Assembly: GCA_964494395.1 (NCBI GenBank)
Contig: CAZBTI010000088.1
Span: forward strand, 1 to 15,753
DNA: 15,753 nt
Source of the DNA: SHLQ01 sp964494395
GTDB lineage: Bacteria; Actinomycetota; Acidimicrobiia; Acidimicrobiales; SHLQ01
Reading direction: 5' to 3'
Each line of letters starts with the position of its first letter. Within the stretch, counting starts at the first letter, position 1. The position numbers and the translations under genes were made by a program. Below, one piece after another: positions 6,455-14,265 of this stretch. Under the pieces are notes generated by a model. It ran no database searches. It saw nothing but the letters and a program-made list of their open reading frames with translations, and was not told where the DNA came from.

Positions 6455-9433
6455 GTGGTATCACCGACATTTCCTGCCGGCGCGTTGCACGCGACCTGGC
6501 TCGGCGAACAAATCGGCTTGTGGATCGATGGCCCCGAGGTACAACCTCGAGATATTGCCAACACCGCTATCGGTATCTTCGGTCCGGATCTCCGAGCAAA
6601 TATCGGGGAGCGCCTCGACGACGTAGAGCTGCTCGAGACAATGGGCTCCGCACCTACCATCACCTCCGCATCGGTCCTGCCGGTCGACGTACGACCGCTC
6701 GCCGAATTGATGCTGCCGCGTTCGTCTAACCAGCGGTGGTCACCTTCGATTGCTTGGCTGCACCACGCGACGCTCGTGGCCACCGAGATTGCGGTCAGCG
6801 GCCGCTCCATTCCTAGCCTTCGCACCGAGGGCTTGCGCTGGCGTGCCGAGTGGGCTGCGGTTGCCGACCCAGAGTGGGAGGAAACAGTCAAACAGCTCGC
6901 CGACATCGTTCCTCCGGTCATGGTGTCTTCACTCGAAGAATCTGTCCTCGATCAGGTCATCAAGATCACCAATTCGCTCGTCGATGCTGTCAGCCGTTTC
7001 GCCCTCCAAGAGCAAGACTGGCGACCGCCGTTACCTCGCACGCGCGCGGCAAATGTGGTGGCCCTCCGACGCGTGACGACGGCTTGGTCTGGCGCTGACT
7101 CGATCTTCCTCGCCGACTCGGTCGCCCACGAATCAGCATTCGCCGACTGGTCATCACAATTGGCCGAGTACTCAAGCCACGTCCTCGGTGCCCCCGACGT
7201 CTCCCTGCAGGGACGGCTTGAGCCACCACAGCGCGAAGACGAAACCCTCGACGGTTCAGCACCCTGGCAGCTCTTTCTCGAGGTGGTCGCCACCGACGGA
7301 ACGGTCCTTGGTTTTGACGACATTTGGGAAAGCAGCCCAGAGGCACTCGAACTCGCTGATGCCCACGGCCTCGTCCCGCTGCGTCAGCGCATGCGCGAGC
7401 TGATCGATCGGCTGTCGAGCCAATTGGCGGCGTTGGCGATACTGGCCGAAGAAGAGAACCCCCACGTCCTACTTCTCAGCATCGATGAGGTTTCCGATCT
7501 TCTCAGCGAAGGTCTCGAGACCTGCCGCCTTGCGGGCTTGCCAATTCTGACGCCGAAGGGTCTTTTGTCTCGCTCGGCACGACTCACCGCACGCGCCCAG
7601 ACCGAATCAAACTTTGGACGGTCGACAGGTCTCAGCCAGGCGATGGTCAGCGTCGACTGGGGTCTTGCACTGGGTGATGTGTCGCTCACACAAGAAGAAC
7701 TCGAAGAACTCGCTCGTTCAAGCGCCGACATCGTGGCGCTCCGAGGCGAGTGGGTCCAGGTCGACCGGCGCCAGATGCGCGCGGCGTTGCGCCGACTCGA
7801 AACGCAACGCCGCGAGGCGAGCGAACTCAGCCCAGCGGAACTTCTCCGGGAGACAATCAACGAACTGGGCGCTGGATCGGCCGCCGATTTCAGTTCCGAG
7901 GGTTGGATTGCCGAACTTCTCGACGGCCTACCCGACGACGAGTTGAGCGAAGCGATTGAACCTGCGGGCTTCGCCGGCGAACTTCGCCCCTACCAGCGAC
8001 GAGCGCTCGGCTGGCTGCAGTTCCTCGGTCGTCTCGGCTTGGGAGGCATTCTCGCAGACGACATGGGTCTCGGAAAGACACCGACCGCACTTGCGCACAT
8101 CCTCGAACGAACACTGCAGCGTCTACACAACGATCTTCCGAAGCTCCCCCATCTCGTGATCTGCCCACTTTCGGTTGTCACGAACTGGGAGAACGAGGCC
8201 ACCCGCTTCACCCCCGAACTATCGGTCTTGATCGCTCACGGCGCCGACCGCCCCCGAGGACGAGCATTGGCAACTGCAGCGGCCGAGCACGACATCGTGA
8301 TCACTACATATGGAACGGCGAGCCGCACGACGAGCGACCTCGCCGCCATCCCGTGGGATGTTGTGATCTGTGATGAAGCTCAAGCCATCAAAAATCACCG
8401 CACGAACGCTGCTCTTGCTGTCCGCGAACTTGAATCCCAACAACGGGTCGCCCTCACGGGTACGCCGGTCGAAAACCGACTCACCGAACTCTGGTCGATC
8501 CTCGACGCACTCAACCCGGGCATGCTCGGCGGCATTACATGGTTCCGCAACCAGTTCTCAAACCCCATCGAGCGTGGCGAGGGTGCCGAGGCGCTCGACT
8601 CACTCCGCCGACTGACCGCACCCTTTGTCCTTCGCCGCACCAAAGCCGACCGTTCACTCGTCCCCGACCTTCCCGACAAGATCGAACAGGTCGCATGGTC
8701 CACCCTTACCCCCGAACAGGCCGGTCTCTACCAAGCGGTCCTCGACGACTTCGTCAAGAGCGCTTCCGAGGCCACAGGCATGGAGCGTCGAGGGCTCGTC
8801 CTATCAACGCTCACCAAGCTCAAACAAGTCTGTAACCACCCCGCCCATTTCCTCCGCGAGGGCGAGGTTGGCGACGAGGACCGGTCTGGAAAGCTGCAGC
8901 GGCTCGACGAGATCCTGGAGACGATCTTCGAGGCGGAAGAACGCACCCTCATCTTCACGCAATACCGAGAGATGGGCTTGATGCTCTCCAGCCACATCGA
9001 AGCAAAATACGGCGACCCAGCGCCGTTCCTTCACGGTGGAACGACCTTGAAGAAGCGCCAGGGCATGGTCGACCACTTCCAAAGCAACGAAGGACCTCGG
9101 GTCCAACTCATCTCACTTCGCGCTGGTGGCACCGGCCTAAACCTGACCGCGGCTAGCCGAGTCATTCACTTCGATCGCTGGTGGAACCCAGCGGTCGAAG
9201 ATCAAGCCACCGATCGCACCTGGCGCATTGGCCAGGACAAGACAGTGTTCGTACACAAGCTGGTCTGTCGAGGTACGCTCGAAGAGAGGATCGACACCAT
9301 GCTCACCGAGAAGCGAGCGCTCGCCGATGCAGTGGTAGGAACCGACGAGTCGTGGCTCACCGAACTCTCGACCGAAGAGCTCAAAGAACTTCTCCGTCTC
9401 GATCCTTCAGCTAAGCAGTCGGTGCTCACATGA
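6455..9433 (+). CDS. SNF2/Swi2-family DNA-dependent ATPase with SNF2-associated N-terminal domain
   Basis: Predicted 992-aa SF2 translocase that would move on duplex DNA and displace or remodel bound proteins. Residues 1-300 are family-specific and begin with the LHATWLG..IGLW pattern common at the start of bacterial SNF2 proteins. About 310-460 resembles the SNF2 helicase-associated domain (DUF3670 type): GLPILTPKGLL, then LRGEWVQVD. RecA-like lobe 1 has motif I ILADDMGLGKT at 532-542, DEAQ at 640-643 and a LTGTP motif. Lobe 2 has the FTQYREM and LRAGGTGLNL motifs, RWWNP at 908-912 and motif VI QATDRTWRIGQ at 917-927. The GTG at 6455 agrees with the family N-terminus and the -10 spacing. Its stop overlaps the SWIM gene start (ATGA). 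SNF2-SWIM pairing is well known in bacteria. A repair role is inferred from the neighbours. Confidence 0.93.
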   Translation: MVSPTFPAGALHATWLGEQIGLWIDGPEVQPRDIANTAIGIFGPDLRANIGERLDDVELLETMGSAPTITSASVLPVDVRPLAELMLPRSSNQRWSPSIAWLHHATLVATEIAVSGRSIPSLRTEGLRWRAEWAAVADPEWEETVKQLADIVPPVMVSSLEESVLDQVIKITNSLVDAVSRFALQEQDWRPPLPRTRAANVVALRRVTTAWSGADSIFLADSVAHESAFADWSSQLAEYSSHVLGAPDVSLQGRLEPPQREDETLDGSAPWQLFLEVVATDGTVLGFDDIWESSPEALELADAHGLVPLRQRMRELIDRLSSQLAALAILAEEENPHVLLLSIDEVSDLLSEGLETCRLAGLPILTPKGLLSRSARLTARAQTESNFGRSTGLSQAMVSVDWGLALGDVSLTQEELEELARSSADIVALRGEWVQVDRRQMRAALRRLETQRREASELSPAELLRETINELGAGSAADFSSEGWIAELLDGLPDDELSEAIEPAGFAGELRPYQRRALGWLQFLGRLGLGGILADDMGLGKTPTALAHILERTLQRLHNDLPKLPHLVICPLSVVTNWENEATRFTPELSVLIAHGADRPRGRALATAAAEHDIVITTYGTASRTTSDLAAIPWDVVICDEAQAIKNHRTNAALAVRELESQQRVALTGTPVENRLTELWSILDALNPGMLGGITWFRNQFSNPIERGEGAEALDSLRRLTAPFVLRRTKADRSLVPDLPDKIEQVAWSTLTPEQAGLYQAVLDDFVKSASEATGMERRGLVLSTLTKLKQVCNHPAHFLREGEVGDEDRSGKLQRLDEILETIFEAEERTLIFTQYREMGLMLSSHIEAKYGDPAPFLHGGTTLKKRQGMVDHFQSNEGPRVQLISLRAGGTGLNLTAASRVIHFDRWWNPAVEDQATDRTWRIGQDKTVFVHKLVCRGTLEERIDTMLTEKRALADAVVGTDESWLTELSTEELKELLRLDPSAKQSVLT

Positions 9434-10029
9434 GACGTCCACTGCGTTCAGACGAAGCGCGTGCGGTCGCGAACCTCGCCATCGACCTCGGCGACCCCGG
9501 CCGTATGGCCAAAGCACGACGGATCCATCGCGGGAACAACGTGGGCACCGTCGACATTGGTCCCGGCGTTGCCGAGACGACGGTTACCGACCCCAGTGGC
9601 GAACTCTACGACGTCACCGTCACTGTGGACGCTTCAGCGCCAGCGGGTGAGGCGCCAGCGGCCTCGGACGTGACGTCGGTGTGTACCTGCGATGATGGCG
9701 GCGATATCTGCACGCACGGTCTCGCAGGCATTCTCGGTATTGCCGAGGAGATCGAGGCCAACGGACGGCTGCTCTCGGTGTGGTCAGGCGGAGCGACCGA
9801 GGAAACCACCGCGCCGGTCGAAACCGATACGAGCAATACCGCCCCGGTCATTAGCGATGACTTTCTTGCGGGTAGTTGGTCGAAGGCGCCGGTGATTCCA
9901 CCGATGACTCCACTGCAGATCGACAATGAGCCAAGCCTGATCGTGGACGAGGTCGATGCTGGCCCCGTCGTGGTCGATGCTCGCTCCGCAATCAAGCGTG
10001 GCCTGAGCCGCTATCGCGCTAGAGCGTAG
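9430..10029 (+). CDS. SWIM zinc-finger protein, partner of the SNF2 ATPase
   Basis: Predicted 199-aa protein with one SWIM zinc finger, C85-x-C87-x6-C94-x-H96, the CxCx(n)CxH pattern of DNA- or protein-binding SWIM domains. Residues 24-68 show the beta-rich lead-in usual before the finger (GR...VGTVDIGPG...Y.V.V). After the finger comes a helix (97-115), then a Thr/Val/Asp-rich linker of low complexity and a short basic C-terminus (SRYRARA). The ATG overlaps the SNF2 TGA by 4 nt, so the two are translationally coupled and probably act as one complex, the SWIM protein supplying substrate binding. The gene ends 11 nt inside the convergent small gene at 10019-10318. Function beyond SWIM binding is unknown. 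Confidence 0.85.
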   Translation: MRRPLRSDEARAVANLAIDLGDPGRMAKARRIHRGNNVGTVDIGPGVAETTVTDPSGELYDVTVTVDASAPAGEAPAASDVTSVCTCDDGGDICTHGLAGILGIAEEIEANGRLLSVWSGGATEETTAPVETDTSNTAPVISDDFLAGSWSKAPVIPPMTPLQIDNEPSLIVDEVDAGPVVVDARSAIKRGLSRYRARA

Positions 10030-10318
10030 TCTCGCCGCCCTGGCGACTTTCCCACTCGTCGTCGACGATCTCCTGGAGAAATTCAGGAGGTGAGCACCTG
10101 TCGTCTCGCAGGCTTTGTTCGAACTGGTCTAGTCCGCTGTCCGACAGATTTGCGACGTGGCTGCTCCACTCGAGACCGATATGGAAGGCGTGTGGGCATT
10201 CTCCCTGCTCGCCGAATAGGCCAGCGGACAAGGCAACGGTACCGAGGCCGAGTATCAGCCCGCCCGCGAGCAACCCGCTACGCCGCGCCTTTTCCTCATT
10301 CGGTGGCTCTGGGGACAT
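10019..10318 (-). CDS. Small membrane-anchored protein, unknown function
   Basis: Predicted 99 aa. A short charged N-terminus (EEKARR) precedes one hydrophobic segment at about 15-36 (Gly/Leu-rich), then a soluble acidic domain of about 60 residues. The charge pattern suggests the C-terminal part is outside the membrane. It contains just two cysteines, C41 and C75, which could form a disulfide there. No family recognised. Its 3' end overlaps the end of the SWIM gene by 11 bp tail to tail, with no terminator between. It may be co-transcribed with the gene at 10369-10695, 50 nt upstream. Only a weak GCGGG lies just ahead of the ATG. That a TM segment and a sensible charge layout survive in this frame supports a real gene, but it is small and could be wrong. 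Confidence 0.6.
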   Translation of the reverse strand: MSPEPPNEEKARRSGLLAGGLILGLGTVALSAGLFGEQGECPHAFHIGLEWSSHVANLSDSGLDQFEQSLRDDRCSPPEFLQEIVDDEWESRQGGETTL

Positions 10319-10368
10319 CCCGCAGATATCGGTACCAAATTCGGCAACCTTGACTCACGAACAAAGAT

Positions 10369-10695
10369 TTAGTGCTCGAAGTCTTCTTGTGCCGCGTTGA
10401 CGACCTGGCCGTCGGCCTTGTCGTAGATCAGAAGCGCCTTGCCGCCTTCTTCGACCAGTTCCGAGCGGACACCCTTCAACAACAGGCGGTCACGAAGCAT
10501 CGCAGCTTCTCCAGCCCGGTTGAACACCAGCGTTGCGCCAGTGGCGGAGTTTCGGAGTTCGTTGGCCCGCGAAACACGAGCTGACTCAGCGGAGTTCCGA
10601 GATTTCTCATTAATGTTGCGATGGATCGTCGGGGCGATGAGCAGCACCACAAAGCCTGCTCCGATGACGAGAGCAACGATCATCCACGGGTCCAC
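10369..10695 (-). CDS. Small membrane-anchored protein, possibly DUF2007-like
   Basis: Predicted 108 aa. Residues 4-23 form one transmembrane helix right at the N-terminus, followed by a polar helix (24-50) and a small alpha/beta domain (about 54-100). That domain has the pattern LVFNRAGEAAMLRDRLLLKGVRSELVE..GKALLIY in short blocks, reminiscent of DUF2007-type domains in which a residue pair is followed by a Leu-rich helix and an IxAxV strand. That resemblance is weak and I would not rely on it. The start is GTG at 10695 (there is also an in-frame ATG four codons later); the GTG has a TAATCT -10 box 6 nt upstream. The gene lies 29 nt after the stop of the 292-aa gene on the same strand. Confidence 0.7.
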   Translation of the reverse strand: MDPWMIVALVIGAGFVVLLIAPTIHRNINEKSRNSAESARVSRANELRNSATGATLVFNRAGEAAMLRDRLLLKGVRSELVEEGGKALLIYDKADGQVVNAAQEDFEH

Positions 10696-10701
10696 CCCGA
10701 G

Positions 10702-10707
10702 AGATTA
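10702..10707 (-). promoter_or_regulatory. Putative -10 box (TAATCT), leaderless promoter of the 108-aa gene
   Basis: On the minus strand TAATCT is followed by 6 nt (CTCGGG) and then the GTG at 10695. It fits TANNNT and the leaderless spacing. An overlapping GATAAT, 3 nt further upstream, is an alternative -10. A weak TTCGTA (10726-10731), 18 nt upstream, could be a -35. No Shine-Dalgarno is visible. Confidence 0.45.
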
Positions 10708-10724
10708 TCTACCAGAGCTTGGAA

Positions 10725-11603
10725 TTACGAAGCAGAGGTGTGATCGCTTGCGCTGACCATGCGGGCCACGTCGTTGGCCTGCCAAAGCGCACTGCGGAGA
10801 ATCTCTCGATCTCGAAGCTGCTCATCGGTGATAAAGATCCGAACCGCCTGAGGACCGAGACGTTCCTCATGCTCGACGTAGATGTCGTGCAGCTCTTGTC
10901 GTTGGTTGCTCGTCAAGAGATGGACCGGGAGGCGAAGTGCCGCAAACGCAGCGGTTTCTGGGTAGCTACACAGCTCGACGAGGGCACTCCGGGCACTGTG
11001 ACCAGACGGATCGACCGGGTCGTTCGCAAGGTGGGCCAAGAAGTCGAATGTGCGAGGAAGCGCGAGACCGCGGCTCTTATCCTCGCTCGCCAAGCGACCG
11101 GGTGAGGTAGGACGCACGGCGGCAGCGAGCGCCGCCACCACGCCAAACTCATGCGCGAGCGAGATGATGTCGCGTTCGGAATCGACCGAGGAGAACATTG
11201 CCTGGTGCGTCTCGTAACCGTGCTGGCACAGCTCGACGAGTTCGATCTTGGCTGCGCTGTCGTTCTCTTCGAGCCGGGCGCGGAGGCTACGGGCGGTATG
11301 AGCCAGATTGAATCCGTCACCTTGTTGGTCGAGGATCCAACGAAGCTGATTGTCGAGTCGTTGTGGCAGGATGCGATCGGCAAAAAGCGAGAGCTGACAC
11401 ACCTCGTTGGCGACCTGAACGCAGTAGTCGAGGAGGCTCGAGATGTCGTCGCGGGGATCTTCGTCGATCAGATAGTCGTAAAAGACGTCGGTGATCTGAT
11501 TGGCGAACTGGTCGGGCGTCAATTCGTTCGCTTCACAGAGATCACGAATTGCTTCGACCGCCTCGATTGTCTCCAGATACTGCGGTGAAGTCATCCTTGC
11601 CAT
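10725..11603 (-). CDS. Conserved-looking helical protein of unknown function
   Basis: Predicted 292 aa from the ATG at 11603; a second in-frame ATG at 11594 is equally possible and has AAGG directly before it, too close to act as a ribosome site. The open frame runs on to 11903, but that extension lies opposite the thioesterase gene, is low-complexity in character (many Arg, Ser, Pro) and is rejected. The protein is mostly alpha-helical and acidic, without signal peptide, TM segment or recognisable motif. It has regular Leu spacing with many ED/DE pairs at about 1-130, and HEF.VVAALAAAV at about 155-170. Cysteines are few. I do not recognise the family. It is followed 29 nt later by the 108-aa membrane protein on the same strand and is divergent from the thioesterase at 11696. 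Confidence 0.75.
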   Translation of the reverse strand: MARMTSPQYLETIEAVEAIRDLCEANELTPDQFANQITDVFYDYLIDEDPRDDISSLLDYCVQVANEVCQLSLFADRILPQRLDNQLRWILDQQGDGFNLAHTARSLRARLEENDSAAKIELVELCQHGYETHQAMFSSVDSERDIISLAHEFGVVAALAAAVRPTSPGRLASEDKSRGLALPRTFDFLAHLANDPVDPSGHSARSALVELCSYPETAAFAALRLPVHLLTSNQRQELHDIYVEHEERLGPQAVRIFITDEQLRDREILRSALWQANDVARMVSASDHTSAS

Positions 11604-11659
11604 AATGGCCCGCCCCGGCCTGTGAGGCGCGGATCCACAGCATCGCATTTCGGTCCAAC

Positions 11660-11688
11660 TTGTAAACCGCCAGATATTGGTCAAGAGT
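11660..11688 (+). promoter_or_regulatory. Putative promoter of the thioesterase gene (TTGTAA-N17-AAGAGT)
   Basis: In the 92-nt divergent spacer, TTGTAA (11660-11665) is followed by 17 nt and AAGAGT (11683-11688), ending 7 nt before the ATG at 11696. The -10 deviates at its first base from TANNNT. The spacing favours ATG 11696 over the GTG at 11693. I see no equally good promoter for the minus-strand gene starting at 11603. Confidence 0.35.
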
Positions 11689-11695
11689 CGCAGTG

Positions 11696-12346
11696 ATGAG
11701 TGACCCAAAGTCCCTACTCGCCGAGGAAATTCATGCTGCGGCCGACCATATGTCCGCCCGTGAGATTGCTCCGGAGACGTTGACAGAGGCCCATTTGTTG
11801 GTCGCAAGGGCGAACGAGTTGCTCTCGACCGGGAAGCTATGGACCGAAGAGGAGCGCTTGATCCGCTTCGCCTCACAGATGGTCGTTCCGTTGGGCGCAC
11901 CAATCATTGCTGACGGCGCTGAGTTTGAGGCGTTCACTGAATCTCCCTACTCGGGAAAGCACAATCCAATGCGCCCAACGTCAGCGGCCTACAGGAGAGT
12001 CGGGGACGAAGTCCACGCGGATGTGTTGGTCGGACCAGCGCTCGAAGGGGCGCCCGGACGAGCCCACGGTGGACTCACGGCAGCAGTTTTCGACGACATT
12101 ATGGGCGCGACGCAGAGAATCACCGGCCTGAGCGGTTACACGCGAACCTTGACCGTCACCTACCGTGCCAAACTCCCTATCGATGAGGTCGTGCACTTCA
12201 TTGCCGAACTCGTCGACAAGGACGATCGCACCTTCACGATCGACGCGAAGGCGCTCCATGAGGGGACCACCGTGGCGACTGCGCGCGCCGTATTTACCTC
12301 GGTACGTTTCGACACGTTCGAGCCCCCAGAGGACAAGACTCGATAA
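11696..12346 (+). CDS. Hotdog-fold thioesterase, PaaI/THEM4-like
   Basis: Predicted 216-aa acyl-CoA thioesterase. The first 75 residues are a helical extension; the hotdog fold occupies about 80-205. Family marks: SGKHNPMRP at 86-94, the G121-R-A-HGG (124-126) motif at the start of the long hotdog helix, with D133-D134 nine residues on (a plausible catalytic acid), then the strands TLTVTYRAKLP (151-161) and TVATARAVFTSV at 192-203. The fold would act as a dimer or tetramer on a thioester; the substrate cannot be told from sequence. Start at ATG 11696 by -10 spacing; GTG one codon earlier is possible. The 50-nt gap to the next gene holds a separate -10 box, so they may be separate units. Nothing links it to the repair genes. 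Confidence 0.85.
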   Translation: MSDPKSLLAEEIHAAADHMSAREIAPETLTEAHLLVARANELLSTGKLWTEEERLIRFASQMVVPLGAPIIADGAEFEAFTESPYSGKHNPMRPTSAAYRRVGDEVHADVLVGPALEGAPGRAHGGLTAAVFDDIMGATQRITGLSGYTRTLTVTYRAKLPIDEVVHFIAELVDKDDRTFTIDAKALHEGTTVATARAVFTSVRFDTFEPPEDKTR

Positions 12347-12383
12347 AGGTTGCCCGGTGGACCGAACGCGCCGCGGGCTGAAC

Positions 12384-12389
12384 TACGTT
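12384..12389 (+). promoter_or_regulatory. Putative -10 box (TACGTT), leaderless promoter
   Basis: TACGTT fits TANNNT and ends 7 nt before the ATG at 12397. This decides for the ATG at 12397 and against the in-frame TTG at 12388, which lies inside the box. No clear -35 is visible; TGGACC at 12358-12363 is 20 nt away, which is too far to be persuasive. Confidence 0.45.
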
Positions 12390-12396
12390 GAACCCA

Positions 12397-13830
12397 ATGG
12401 ATCAGAGCGATTTCTTTGCGGTCGAGAACGACCGTCTGCACCAGTTCGTCACGCGTGACGAACTTGGCGACGCCGTCATTTCGGCGTTGCAGCACGATCT
12501 CGCAAAGACCGTCGGCGAGACGGTGCTCCCCATTGCGCACTGGGAGAACGACCGAACCGGTCCCCTATCGGTTGCGCTCAATGCAGCTGGAGAACTCGTC
12601 GTCGTGATGATGGGCAACTCCTTCGCCGATCAAGGCGACCTGATCAGCGCCATCAGCACGCTCGAGCAGTGGCTTGCCCCGATGGATATGCGGGATCTCG
12701 GGGAGCTCTCGGGAAATCCGAGACGCTTCATCGACGGCCTCTGGGAGCTGAACCCTCGGACGCCGCTCAACCTTGCGTCGTTCATGCGCGTCCTGTTGAT
12801 CAATCCAGCCGTCGACCCCGATCCTGAGGTTGTCCGGGCCAGTATCCCGTTCTCCCGGGTCGACGTGCTCTGGCTCGAAGCGCTCGAAGCTAGTGACGGC
12901 ACGATCGCTGTTCGCCGAACCAACTCGAAGCCTTCTGAAGCCGCCCACGTCGAAAAAACCAGAGATGCCGGGCCACATACGTTGCAACTCGATCACGAAC
13001 CTGCGCAAGCCTCGACCGTCGAGGACGGTTCGCCAGAGGACGACATTCTGTTGCTCCTTGACGATGACACCGCATTTGAAGCCGAGTCGGTCTTTGCAGA
13101 CACTGCCCCACCCGAAACAACGAATGTCGCGGAACCAAAGCCAGCACCTGCGAGCGATCGAGAGATCATCGATCTCACGGTCGACGAGATCCGGGCTGAC
13201 GGCACTCCCGTCGTGGACGACATCGTCTTACTCGACGAACCATCGCCACAACCCACCTCGGTGACCGCAGCTCCGATCGCTGGTACGTTGCCGACGATCA
13301 TTCGTGGTTCGAGTTACGTCACTGCCGAACTACCGCTGCACTTCGATGCCAGCGCGTCTCGTATCGAACCTATCTGCGATGAGCTCTTTGCGGTAGGTCC
13401 GCATCTCGTCCTTGTGGTCGACATCGACGACCAAGACGAGACGCCTATCGAAACCGCGTCAATCTTTCGGTGGGAGACCGTGTCTGGCAAGCGCCAACTG
13501 TTCGACCTGCACGCACTCGACTCGACGAAGCGACGGCGAACGGTGCACATCTTTGTCGAGGGACGGTCCCAACCAAACCGGGTCTTCTACGTGGGCACCG
13601 GCAAACTGCTCACTCAAACCGACCGGTCTGGAGTGAGTGGGCTGTGGTTCAAGCTCGATGCTCCACTCGACGCCCATCCGGCAGCAATCCTGCAAGCTGG
13701 TCGACTGCCCAGCATGACAACTGAGCCAGCAGCGGGCACCTTCAGCTTTGCATCCCCGCACCCCGGCCCGCCCATTCCTCCAGGCGCACCGGCTCACGAA
13801 CAACGCCCCAACTGGGTCCCAAACGTCTAG
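12397..13830 (+). CDS. Three-part protein with degenerate PD-(D/E)XK-like N-terminal domain, unknown function
   Basis: Predicted 477-aa protein. Residues 1-165 have the arrangement of DUF91/NucS-type PD-(D/E)XK domains: GPLSVALNAAGELVVVMMG (56-73), a Gln/Leu-rich helix ISAISTLEQWLAPM (84-97), then a strand and helix RVLLINPAVDPDPEVV (131-146). Where active members have IDxL and (V)ExK, this one has S58 and M71/G73, so the catalytic acid and lysine are gone. Residues 166-295 are an acidic, Pro/Thr-rich linker with Asp clusters (EDDILLLLDDD in short form). Residues 300-440 form a second alpha/beta domain (LVLVVDIDD, RTVHIFVEG, FYVGTGKLL) that I cannot place. A Pro-rich tail ends the protein. 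There is no signal peptide or TM. It ends in a TAG that overlaps the repeat array. Confidence 0.75.
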   Translation: MDQSDFFAVENDRLHQFVTRDELGDAVISALQHDLAKTVGETVLPIAHWENDRTGPLSVALNAAGELVVVMMGNSFADQGDLISAISTLEQWLAPMDMRDLGELSGNPRRFIDGLWELNPRTPLNLASFMRVLLINPAVDPDPEVVRASIPFSRVDVLWLEALEASDGTIAVRRTNSKPSEAAHVEKTRDAGPHTLQLDHEPAQASTVEDGSPEDDILLLLDDDTAFEAESVFADTAPPETTNVAEPKPAPASDREIIDLTVDEIRADGTPVVDDIVLLDEPSPQPTSVTAAPIAGTLPTIIRGSSYVTAELPLHFDASASRIEPICDELFAVGPHLVLVVDIDDQDETPIETASIFRWETVSGKRQLFDLHALDSTKRRRTVHIFVEGRSQPNRVFYVGTGKLLTQTDRSGVSGLWFKLDAPLDAHPAAILQAGRLPSMTTEPAAGTFSFASPHPGPPIPPGAPAHEQRPNWVPNV

Positions 13831-13918
13831 GGCGAAGCCTTATCGGCTGACGGAAGAGACTCGGCCCCGAGCGGGCCGGCGCCGAAGGCGCAAGAGCGGG
13901 AAATAGGTGAAGAGTCGA

Positions 13919-14018
13919 NNNNNNNNNNNNNNNNNNNNNNNNNNNNNNNNNNNNNNNNNNNNNNNNNNNNNNNNNNNNNNNNNNNNNNNNNNNNNNNNNN
14001 NNNNNNNNNNNNNNNNNN
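13919..14018. other. Assembly gap of exactly 100 N inside the repeat array
   Basis: One hundred consecutive Ns, the round value often used for gaps of unknown size. The 15 bases before it (13904-13918) are the same as the 15 after it (14019-14033), TAGGTGAAGAGTCGA, as expected when two contigs end in the same repeat. The true number of repeat units is unknown. Confidence 0.97.
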
Positions 14019-14265
14019 TAGGTGAAGAGTCGACATCGATAAAATCAGGGCGCAGCCCTATCGATGGAGACTCGGCCCCGAGCGGGCCGGCGCCGAAGGC
14101 GCAAGAGCGGGAAATAGGTGAAGAGTCGACATCGATAAAATCAGGGCGCAGCCCTATCGGAAGAGACTCGGCCCCGAGCGGGCCGGCGCCGAAGGCGCAA
14201 GAGCGGGAAATATTGAATCGGAGCCCCGAGCGGGCCGGCGCCGAAGGCGCAAGAGCGGGAAATAG

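Noticed and set aside
201..10029. Phage-defence island (HerA-SIR2 type, DISARM-like SNF2)
   Set aside because: No SIR2, DUF4297, methyltransferase or mobile element; SbcCD and NurA point to DNA repair.
11604..11903. N-terminal extension of the 292-aa gene to 11903
   Set aside because: Would overlap the thioesterase gene by about 200 nt; composition differs from the rest of the protein.
12352..12378. GCCCG...CGGGC stem after the thioesterase gene as a terminator
   Set aside because: Five-base stem with a 17-nt loop and no U-run; not persuasive.
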